DNA from: an uncultured Erysipelotrichaceae bacterium
GTDB lineage: Bacteria; Bacillota_I; Bacilli_A; Erysipelotrichales; Erysipelotrichaceae
Direction: 5' to 3'
Assembly: GCA_902795875.1 (NCBI GenBank)
Contig: CADBND010000070.1
Location: 1 to 16,542, forward strand
DNA: 16,542 nt
Positions 6,311-11,236 of the stretch are shown one piece after another. The position numbers were made by a program, and so were the translations under genes. The notes below the pieces were generated by a model. The model had not been told where the DNA came from. It did no database searches and saw nothing but the letters and a program-made list of their open reading frames with translations. Within the stretch, counting starts at the first letter, position 1. Each line of letters begins with the position of its first letter.

Positions 6311-7738
6311 ATGAAAAAACAAGTCTACAACCCCTATCTGCCCTCTTATGAATACATACCGGACGGCGAACCGCGGGTATTCGACGAACGTCTGTACATC
6401 TTCGGATCCCACGACCGTTACGGCTCCGATTTCTTCTGTCAGAACGATTATGTCACCTGGTCGGCACCAATCGACGATCTTTCCGACTGGAAATATCATG
6501 GACTCATCTTCGACCGCTATCAGGATCCCCTAAACCAAGAAGGCTTCGTCCTCTTCGCCCCGGACGTCATCCAGGGAAACGATGGAAGATATTATCTTTA
6601 TTACGCACCATGCGGGACCTGCAGTATCGGCGTAGCCGTAAGTCAAAGACCTCAGGGTCCCTACAAGTTCCTCGGGCATATCACACATAAAGATAAAACG
6701 CTGTATGGAAGGAAAGAAAACGATCCCTATCCCTTCGACCCGGCCATCTTCATCGACGACGATAAAAGGATCTATCTCTTCGCCGGATTCGACCCCAATC
6801 CAAGCTGGGATTATCTGGAACGGGAATTTGGAAAGACGAAGCTTTCCCACGAACCCTGTTATGTGGAGCTTGAAGAAGACATGTATACCATCAAGGACGG
6901 ACCGTATCCCTTAAAGATCGAAAACTGTCCCGATCACGGTCATCAGTTCTTTGAAGCCTCCTCGATGCGTAAATTTGAAGGAAGATACTATTTCATCTAT
7001 TCCTCATGGAACTCCCATGAACTGGCCTACGCGATATCCGACAAGGTACAGGGACCCTACCAGTATAAAGGGATCCTTCATGACAACGGCGATATCGGCA
7101 TCGTAGAAGAAAAAGACAGAGTCTCCTATACCGGCAATAACCACGGTTCCCTGATCCAGATTAAAGGAAAATACTACATCTTCGGACACCGTCAGACTGA
7201 CTATTCTTCCTATTCCCGGCAAGGGATCGCAGAAGAGATACACAGGGAAGCGGATGGTACTTTTAAACAGGCTGAAATGACCTCCTGCGGGCTCAATGAC
7301 GGACCGCTTCTTCCTTCTGGAAGATATGGAGCCTATATCGCCTGTCACCTCACCGCAAAAGACGGAGCCATTCATTATCTTGACATGTGTCCGCAAGAGA
7401 TCAGAGAGATACATCCGGCCTTCGTCCAGGAAGGGCAAGACCGGGAAAATGACCCAAAACAGTACATCACCAATATGCAGGATGGATCCACATGCGGATT
7501 CAAGTATTTCGCTTTCAAAAATGAGGTCCTTCTTTCTGTTTCCACCCGCGGTGATTCCGGGATCATCGAAGTGCGCACTTCATTCAAAGGACCTGTCCTT
7601 GCGACAATAAGGATCGAAGAAAACGAAGATTTCACTGATTCTAAAAAAGTCCGTCTCTCTATCGAAGAAACGGACCGCTTTGCCCTGTATCTCACATATA
7701 AAGGAGAAGGCCGTATCGACCTCCTCGAATTCGAATGA
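6311..7738 (+). CDS. Glycoside hydrolase family 43 protein, cytoplasmic
   Basis: This 475-residue five-bladed beta-propeller glycosidase fits GH43, whose members are mainly beta-xylosidases and alpha-L-arabinofuranosidases. Likely catalytic residues: general base Asp18 (IPDGEPRVF), the pKa-modulating Asp143 (PFDPAIFID) and general acid Glu215 (FFEASSMRK). His278 in NNHGS matches the central metal/active-site histidine. FAPDVIQ (82-88) with YYLYY is another blade hallmark. The C-terminal ~110 residues look like a beta-sandwich ending RIDLLEFE, reminiscent of CBM6-like modules. There is no signal peptide, so substrates should be imported oligosaccharides. No transporter or other sugar gene is adjacent, so the substrate cannot be assigned. 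It is convergent with the YjbR/EVE gene, whose last 52 codons lie antisense to the end of this gene. Confidence 0.9.
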   Translation: MKKQVYNPYLPSYEYIPDGEPRVFDERLYIFGSHDRYGSDFFCQNDYVTWSAPIDDLSDWKYHGLIFDRYQDPLNQEGFVLFAPDVIQGNDGRYYLYYAPCGTCSIGVAVSQRPQGPYKFLGHITHKDKTLYGRKENDPYPFDPAIFIDDDKRIYLFAGFDPNPSWDYLEREFGKTKLSHEPCYVELEEDMYTIKDGPYPLKIENCPDHGHQFFEASSMRKFEGRYYFIYSSWNSHELAYAISDKVQGPYQYKGILHDNGDIGIVEEKDRVSYTGNNHGSLIQIKGKYYIFGHRQTDYSSYSRQGIAEEIHREADGTFKQAEMTSCGLNDGPLLPSGRYGAYIACHLTAKDGAIHYLDMCPQEIREIHPAFVQEGQDRENDPKQYITNMQDGSTCGFKYFAFKNEVLLSVSTRGDSGIIEVRTSFKGPVLATIRIEENEDFTDSKKVRLSIEETDRFALYLTYKGEGRIDLLEFE

Positions 7739-8752
7739 TCCTAACTTCTCCACCATTTCCTTCTTCAGACGGCGGGGACCTCTTATCGCCCTTATCCCTA
7801 AGGTATTCAGATAAGCGAAGGTATATTTCTTCGGATCGAAACGCTTCAGAAGCCTAAGTCTCATGACCCTGTTCATCGAGACTTTTTTATCCTTGTATTC
7901 GTAAGGGATATCCGTTTCTTCTGCCATACACTTATATAAGATCGCAGAATAAGGACTTGCGACATACATGTATACGATATCGCCCACATGGATATCGCTG
8001 GACTGTTTCCAGAGCTGACTGTCGGAATGATCGAAACAATGTACCACATCGTAGTATTCCGGATTTGCCGGAATGATCCAGTGATCCGATACATCCGTTA
8101 CATCATGGGATTGTTCGATCAAAGAAAAGATCACCTCATCATCCAGGCTCTCATCCAGAACGATACTCAGCCAGCTGTCCTTGTTCATATGATAGGCCTC
8201 ATGAAAACCCTTCTCATCCTTCAAGGCATCGATCATCTTTTTATCGCAACGGACATCGATGATCTCATATTCCTTCTTCTTTTCAAGAGAGACCTTCGAA
8301 CCATCCACATTCATGACGATCGCAAACCATTTCCCACTGCCCTTCTCCCGGAACACCGCATAATCCGGAAATTTCTTCCACAGAAACTCAGGCCTGGCAC
8401 CATATTGTTTCTTTATATGGGAAACGATCCTCTTTGTCTGCGGAAACAGAAAATCATCTTTAACGAAACAGGCATCCCGTATCTCTTCAAGGATGCTTAT
8501 ATATCCTTCCCTCACCTGATTCACAAAAGCGCCGTACTGGGAATAGATATTGACATACTCCTCATCCAGTTCCTTCTCGATCACCTTTCCCGTTACAGCA
8601 TCGTTTTCATCCACTGTGATCTTCGCCAGAAAGGCTCCATCCGCAAACTCTCTTTCATAGAAAAGACAGTCCCCTTCTTCCATAAAACCGAACTTCTTCA
8701 GTTTCTTTCGATCCGGCCTTGTTTTCCTGAACACATCACTTATGATGTCCAT
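7580..8752 (-). CDS. YjbR (MmcQ-like) plus EVE-like two-domain protein
   Basis: Translation from ATG 8752 gives 390 residues. This start has GGAGG 6 nt upstream, whereas the upstream ATGs at 8758 and 8788 have none suitably spaced. The middle part (QYGARPEFLWKKFPDYAVFR, WFAIVMN, VDGSKV, IDVRC, YHMNKDSWLSIVLD) matches the MmcQ/YjbR double-stranded-DNA-binding fold. The following part (DHWIIPANPEYYD, GDIVYMYVASPYSAILYKC, IRAIRGPRRL) resembles an EVE/PUA-type domain, a fold that binds modified bases or RNA. The first ~110 residues are unassigned. The family-like end lies close to RGPRRLKKEMVEKLG; the last 52 residues are encoded antisense to the GH43 gene and are probably readthrough after loss of a stop. 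Upstream lies a leader peptide and a terminator touching the ribosome site. Confidence 0.82.
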   Translation of the reverse strand: MDIISDVFRKTRPDRKKLKKFGFMEEGDCLFYEREFADGAFLAKITVDENDAVTGKVIEKELDEEYVNIYSQYGAFVNQVREGYISILEEIRDACFVKDDFLFPQTKRIVSHIKKQYGARPEFLWKKFPDYAVFREKGSGKWFAIVMNVDGSKVSLEKKKEYEIIDVRCDKKMIDALKDEKGFHEAYHMNKDSWLSIVLDESLDDEVIFSLIEQSHDVTDVSDHWIIPANPEYYDVVHCFDHSDSQLWKQSSDIHVGDIVYMYVASPYSAILYKCMAEETDIPYEYKDKKVSMNRVMRLRLLKRFDPKKYTFAYLNTLGIRAIRGPRRLKKEMVEKLGSFEFEEVDTAFSFICEIQGKAVRFFDRETDFFRISEIFVFFDPYCRKDRSFE

Positions 8753-8762
8753 TTCCATCCTC

Positions 8763-8792
8763 CAAAAGAAAAGCAAGTGAATCCTCACTTGC
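8763..8792 (-). terminator. Terminator/attenuator directly before the YjbR/EVE ribosome site
   Basis: Perfect 8-bp stem GCAAGTGA/TCACTTGC with a GGAT loop, followed on the minus strand by TTTTCTTTT and then immediately by GGAGG of the next gene. No promoter fits between it and the gene, so expression needs readthrough or antitermination. The same sequence may also end the mutT-mazG transcript. Confidence 0.8.
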
Positions 8793-8800
8793 GATATGAA

Positions 8801-8818
8801 ACAGGCATCAATGCCTGT
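8801..8818 (-). other. Inverted repeat overlapping the leader-ORF stop
   Basis: ACAGGCAT and ATGCCTGT flank two bases. The leader ORF stop codon (TGA, 8808-8810) lies at its centre. A ribosome at the leader stop would therefore cover this stem, which is an arrangement expected in translation-coupled attenuation. The link is inferred. Confidence 0.5.
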
Positions 8819-8846
8819 AATTAAAGGGAATGTCTTTCACTTTCAT
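8808..8846 (-). CDS. 12-residue leader peptide MKVKDIPFNYRH
   Basis: Thirteen codons including TGA. The ribosome site GGGAGGTG is a near-perfect anti-SD match with 7 nt before the ATG, far better than needed for a chance ORF. It is followed by an inverted repeat over its stop codon and by a terminator that abuts the YjbR/EVE ribosome site. There is no run of one amino acid that would point to classical amino-acid attenuation. Bases coding the AAGTGAA stretch within codons 2-4 can pair with TTCACTT of the terminator's 3' arm, offering a 7-bp competing structure. Ribosome position on this ORF could thus set terminator formation. It is a candidate only, with no homologue known to me. Confidence 0.55.
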   Translation of the reverse strand: MKVKDIPFNYRH

Positions 8847-8861
8847 AGTAAAGCACCTCCC

Positions 8862-8890
8862 ATAATCATATTAACACATTAAAGCCTGTC
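8862..8890 (-). promoter_or_regulatory. Candidate sigma-A promoter for the leader/YjbR-EVE unit
   Basis: On the minus strand ACGACA, 16 nt, then TATGAT (-10, five of six consensus). It overlaps the end of the mazG-like gene. The predicted start of transcription falls at or just before the leader ribosome site, so the 5' end would be very short. The position is plausible, the -35 is weak. Confidence 0.3.
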
Positions 8891-9202
8891 GTACTTCGTA
8901 TTCTTACCCTTGGCCTTCTTCACCGGATACTTCAAGGCATTCTTATCCATCTTCCTGTCCGTCACCTCCAGAAGATCGACATCGAGCCTGTCCGCCAGAT
9001 CGATCAGATACGTGAAGACATCCGCCATTTCTTCGCTCACCGCATTCAGATCGAAATCATCATCCCATTGAAAACACTCCAGCAGTTCTGCCGCCTCAAT
9101 ACACACCGACTTTGCCAGATTCTCCGGCGAATGGAACTGTTCCCAATCTCTTTCACGGTTGAATCTTCTGATCTTCTCTTTCAATTCCTCATATCTGTTC
9201 AT
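8879..9202 (-). CDS. MazG-like nucleotide pyrophosphohydrolase
   Basis: A 107-residue all-alpha NTP pyrophosphatase of the MazG-like/RS21-C6 group. These enzymes split (d)NTPs to (d)NMP and pyrophosphate using Mg2+, removing non-canonical or excess nucleotides. The metal motif is intact: E36-x2-E39 (CIEAAELLE) and E58-x2-D61 (EEMADV). NRERDWEQFHSPENLAKS at about 15-32 is the usual substrate-side helix and LKYPVKKAKG is a typical family tail. Length matches single-domain dCTPase-like members. Its start overlaps the Nudix gene by 14 bases, indicating translational coupling and a shared nucleotide-pool role. Confidence 0.9.
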   Translation of the reverse strand: MNRYEELKEKIRRFNRERDWEQFHSPENLAKSVCIEAAELLECFQWDDDFDLNAVSEEMADVFTYLIDLADRLDVDLLEVTDRKMDKNALKYPVKKAKGKNTKYDRL

Positions 9203-9602
9203 AAGAACACCTTCTCTTTCTGTATTCTGCGATCACCTTTCTGTCTGCCGGTACCCATTCCACATCCTCATCGAAGGGATCGATCCATTTCAGATCACTG
9301 TGATCGTGTAAGATCACTTCATCGCTGAGAAAATGACAGATGTAGCAGTCCATAAGCAGATGAAAAGAATCATAATCGTGTTCGATCCGGCACAGAAATC
9401 CATCCACCGCGATATCCGCATCGAATTCCTCTCTGATCTCCCTGACGATCGTCTCTTCTCCCTTTTCATCCTTCTCGTATTTTCCGCCGGGAAATTCCCA
9501 TAATCCGGCCTGTTCCCCATACGATCTTTTTGCGATCATGATCCTGCCGTCTTTTTCGATCACAGCAGCTGCTACCCTTATCGTTTTCATCCTACGTTTC
9601 AT
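9189..9602 (-). CDS. Nudix hydrolase, MutT-like (8-oxo-dGTP diphosphatase type)
   Basis: This 137-residue protein has the Nudix box: Gly40, Glu46 after five residues, then R54-E55-I-R-E58-E59 in the pattern G-x5-E-x7-REUxEE. The usual Gly after the EE pair is Asp61 here (EEFDAD). LWEFPGGK and the start TIRVAAAVIEKDGRIMIAKR are typical of MutT proteins that hydrolyse 8-oxo-dGTP and so prevent A-C transversions. Other NTP substrates are possible, since specificity does not follow from the box. ATG 9602 and ATG 9590 (residue 5) are both weakly supported by ribosome sites. It is the first gene of the unit with the MazG-like gene. Confidence 0.9.
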   Translation of the reverse strand: MKRRMKTIRVAAAVIEKDGRIMIAKRSYGEQAGLWEFPGGKYEKDEKGEETIVREIREEFDADIAVDGFLCRIEHDYDSFHLLMDCYICHFLSDEVILHDHSDLKWIDPFDEDVEWVPADRKVIAEYRKRRCSYEQI

Positions 9603-9780
9603 TGTATTCTTTTTTTCTGAAAAACGTCATTTCACTTCTCTTTTCCGAAAAGACCCGATTTCCAGTATCTGTGAACTTTTCCGCTATCCTCTTTCCACAT
9701 ATTCTGGACACATAAAGAAAAATCCCCAATTTTCTTCCCCATAGTATACTTCACAAATCGTTTATCATTATTAATGGAGA

Positions 9781-9901
9781 AAGGGTCAGGAAGACAAAAA
9801 ACGCTGGATTCGGACCCTTGCTGGTGCGTGAAATGTCTTCCGGAATGTATGCGAAATGCCGGACAGGATCGATGCGACCGCATCAATGATCGGGCATCAT
9901 T
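9781..9901 (+). ncRNA. Possible structured RNA with pseudoknot
   Basis: Pairings on the plus strand: AAGGGTC (9781-9787) with GACCCTT (9813-9819), and GGAAGACA (9789-9796) with TGTCTTCC (9834-9841). These two perfect stems cross and so would form an H-type pseudoknot. ACGC/GCGT (9801-9804, 9826-9829) sits inside. TGTCttCCGG (9834-9843) can alternatively pair with CCGGACA (9859-9865), giving a mutually exclusive fold. Hairpins GATGCG/CGCATC (9871-9884) and AATGAT/ATCATT (9885-9901) follow. It matches no riboswitch or ncRNA class I can recall. Orientation is assigned from the downstream plus-strand gene only. Confidence 0.35.
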
Positions 9902-9951
9902 AACTCATAATTGCGATATCCATCATCGATGATCTCGGCATGAAAGACGAT

Positions 9952-9990
9952 GTCTGTACCCGGTGGAACACAGGACCCTTTCTTCTTTTT
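9952..9990 (+). terminator. Weak terminator-like hairpin
   Basis: GTCTGT pairs with ACAGGAC (one bulge) around ACCCGGTGGAAC, followed by CCTTTCTTCTTTTT on the plus strand. It would end a transcript from the structured region upstream, or attenuate the 77-residue gene. The stem is short, so support is modest. Confidence 0.3.
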
Positions 9991-10019
9991 CAACTTTTTC
10001 CACGTTGATAAAGAAGAAA
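9981..10019. repeat. Long inverted repeat, 15-bp arms with one mismatch
   Basis: TTCTTCTTTTTCAAC (9981-9995) and GTTGATAAAGAAGAA (10005-10019) flank TTTTTCCAC. The stem is long and AT-rich. No T-run follows on either strand, so it may be an operator or an mRNA-leader hairpin about 65 bases before the 77-residue gene. Confidence 0.5.
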
Positions 10020-10083
10020 AATGATAAAAATATGAAAAACAGAAAAACCGGTCTTTTGGCATCATGGAATGGGAGGTATTTCA

Positions 10084-10317
10084 ATGATACTCGTACTGTT
10101 ACCCGACACACCTTTCTATCATAAAGATATGGAGACGATGATCCGCTCCCTCCATGAATACAGCCACGACCTCGATGAAACAAAGTTCACATCCTTCATC
10201 GAAGACCTGAAAAAAAGCGGACGCTTCATATACGATACAAAAGAGAAACACTTCTATAATGCTTCGCCTTTGTTCGCAAAGATCGCCGAAGATATCATGA
10301 AAGAAAAGAAGACCTGA
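10084..10317 (+). CDS. 77-residue hypothetical protein
   Basis: The start ATG 10084 is chosen because GGGAGG lies 7 nt upstream; the earlier ATG at 10069 lies before that ribosome site and would give 82 residues. The protein begins MILVLLPDTPFYHKDME and is mostly charged and helical, with a possible strand-turn DLKKSGRFIYDTKEKHFYNASP in its second half. It has no cysteine, no membrane segment and no signal peptide. I do not recognise a family. It stands alone on the plus strand behind a 480-base non-coding leader and ends in a palindromic terminator that includes its stop codon. The long structured leader is the only hint of special regulation. Confidence 0.68.
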   Translation: MILVLLPDTPFYHKDMETMIRSLHEYSHDLDETKFTSFIEDLKKSGRFIYDTKEKHFYNASPLFAKIAEDIMKEKKT

Positions 10318-10329
10318 TCAGGTCTTCTT
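10306..10329. terminator. Bidirectional terminator shared by convergent small genes
   Basis: A 24-base perfect palindrome centred on GATC. T-rich tails follow on both strands (CTTATT on plus; TTCTTTC on minus). The stop codon of the 77-residue gene (10315-10317) is inside it, and the 81-residue gene on the other strand ends one base beyond it. Confidence 0.78.
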
Positions 10330-10330
10330 C

Positions 10331-10576
10331 TTATTGCAGATAGGCTTTCACTTTCTTCACAAGATCAAACGAATTCATACGGTGTACATCTTTGTATGAA
10401 AGATCCTCTTTCTTCATACAGGAAACAAGCGCATCCGTATAGGACATATACGAGATCCTTTCATCGTCATCCTCATCGGCGATCCTTACGATCTCCTTGG
10501 CATAAAGCACATAATCATTTCTGTCCAGTGCACCATATCTTTTCACTATACGATCAAGACACATCATCACATACAT
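10331..10576 (-). CDS. 81-residue hypothetical protein
   Basis: An acidic-to-basic, largely helical protein starting MYVMMCLDRIVKRYGALD. It contains an EDDDERISY patch and ends KDVHRMNSFDLVKKVKAYLQ. The frame extends upstream to a TTG at 10594, but neither that codon nor ATG 10576 has a clear ribosome site; ATG is preferred by default. ATG 10567 (residue 4) is possible too. No domain, membrane segment or metal motif is visible. It is convergent with the 77-residue gene and shares its palindromic terminator. Coding status is probable, from codon choice like its neighbours and the terminator directly at its end. Confidence 0.55.
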   Translation of the reverse strand: MYVMMCLDRIVKRYGALDRNDYVLYAKEIVRIADEDDDERISYMSYTDALVSCMKKEDLSYKDVHRMNSFDLVKKVKAYLQ

Positions 10577-10668
10577 TAATGAACCAGTCCGCAAACACGC
10601 AGGATGCTTTCGCTATAGATAAGATGTTTTGAGAGTTTACAAACATTCTTATAAAACTTTCCCGGATA

Positions 10669-10833
10669 TCACTTCTTTCTCTGTTCCCGGATCAGATCCT
10701 TTCTTTCAAACGGGAACCACGGCAGTTCCATTCCACCCTGTTCCGCCTTCTCATGAAGTCTGTAATCCTCTTTAAGCTCCTCATCCGTCCAGCCCAGCCG
10801 TTTCATCTCTTTTATGTATTCCTTGAACGACAT
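10669..10833 (-). CDS. 54-residue hypothetical protein
   Basis: A short ORF starting MSFKEYIKEMKRLGWTDEEL, with an amphipathic N-terminal helix and then EQGGMELPWFPFERKDLIR; Trp and Phe around a Pro pair suggest a folded small protein. It starts one base after the stop codon of the zinc-ribbon gene, with GGTG about 7 nt upstream and the TAGG of the stop just before it, an arrangement typical of translational coupling. Codon use matches the neighbouring genes and no other frame competes across it. Family and function are unknown to me. No clear terminator follows before the next gene. Confidence 0.7.
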   Translation of the reverse strand: MSFKEYIKEMKRLGWTDEELKEDYRLHEKAEQGGMELPWFPFERKDLIREQRKK

Positions 10834-10834
10834 C

Positions 10835-11116
10835 CTAAACACCGTAATACTTCTTCATTTCCAAAAGAAGTTCCTTTCCGATCGGATGATTTGAACTCTC
10901 TCCCAGGATATAAGGCGATCCGCAGAAGGGGCAGATCCCCTCATCCTTCCATTCATCCTTTTCATCGATCTTGATCCATTCGTTTATCTGATTGGCCAGA
11001 AATACGGATATGCAGCTGTAACACCCGCAAAGCACACAGCGGGACAGTTCCCCTTTCCGCTTATATGCGAACCTTTTTGCATTCACCAGATCGGAGATCG
11101 AATAAGTCTTTTCCAT
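10835..11116 (-). CDS. Small zinc-ribbon protein with CxxCGCYSC motif
   Basis: Starting at ATG 11116 (residue 3 of the longer frame) gives 93 residues. This ATG has GGGAGG 7 nt upstream, while the ATG at 11122 is only 1 nt from it. The protein has the cysteine cluster CVLCGCYSC and then CPFCGSPYILGESSNHPIGKEL. This pair of CxxC knuckles separated by about 35 residues fits a treble-clef or ribbon zinc site. I recall similar short cytoplasmic proteins of unknown function in Bacillota and Proteobacteria. It has no membrane segment. The 54-residue gene follows after one base, so the pair should be co-expressed. No function can be stated beyond probable zinc binding. Confidence 0.82.
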   Translation of the reverse strand: MEKTYSISDLVNAKRFAYKRKGELSRCVLCGCYSCISVFLANQINEWIKIDEKDEWKDEGICPFCGSPYILGESSNHPIGKELLLEMKKYYGV

Positions 11117-11182
11117 GTCCATCCCTCCCGATCAAATGATAGATCGTTCTAAAGAGACACACTGTCCGATTTTTGAACCACC

Positions 11183-11212
11183 AAAAAAGACAGACCATAA
11201 AGCCCGTCTTTC
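11183..11212 (-). terminator. Terminator of the oligoendopeptidase gene
   Basis: AAGACGGGC pairs with GTCTGTCTT (two G-T wobbles) and is followed by a T-run on the minus strand. It begins 24 nt after the peptidase stop and lies before the zinc-ribbon gene, so that gene should have its own promoter in 11117-11182. Confidence 0.75.
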
Positions 11213-11236
11213 CTTTCAACATGCAGTAAAGTATGA

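Larger units (their letters stand above)
9603..10083. other. Intergenic stretch of about 480 bases between divergent genes
   Basis: No ORF here has coding character or a ribosome site. The left part (9603-9770) should carry the promoter of the Nudix/MazG unit; a TATACT hexamer is seen on the minus strand at 9744-9749, but without a good -35. From about 9774 to 10020 the sequence is dense in inverted repeats and is described separately. Near 10005 a TTGATA hexamer occurs without a well-spaced -10 for the 77-residue gene. Confidence 0.55.

Noticed and set aside
5653..6351. Plus-strand 232-residue ORF
   Set aside because: Antisense to the signal-peptide surface protein, overlaps the GH43 start, and has no ribosome site.
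7988..8824. Plus-strand 278-residue ORF
   Set aside because: Antisense to the YjbR/EVE-like gene, which has a better ribosome site and clear domains.
9632..9886. Minus-strand 84-residue ORF in the 480-base spacer
   Set aside because: No ribosome site, composition not protein-like, and it crosses the inverted repeats.
9774..9932. Plus-strand Cys-rich ORF (MEKGSGRQK..., 52 codons)
   Set aside because: No ribosome site before its ATG, and its sequence is better explained as paired RNA stems. Codon use is unlike the neighbouring genes.
9952..9990. GGTGGAAC motif resembling a T-box antiterminator
   Set aside because: The T-box consensus is only partly matched, there is no stem I with a specifier, and the next gene is not a tRNA synthetase or amino-acid gene.
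10592..10594. TTG as start of the 81-residue gene
   Set aside because: No ribosome site; an ATG six codons further is equally placed. The extra residues add nothing recognisable.
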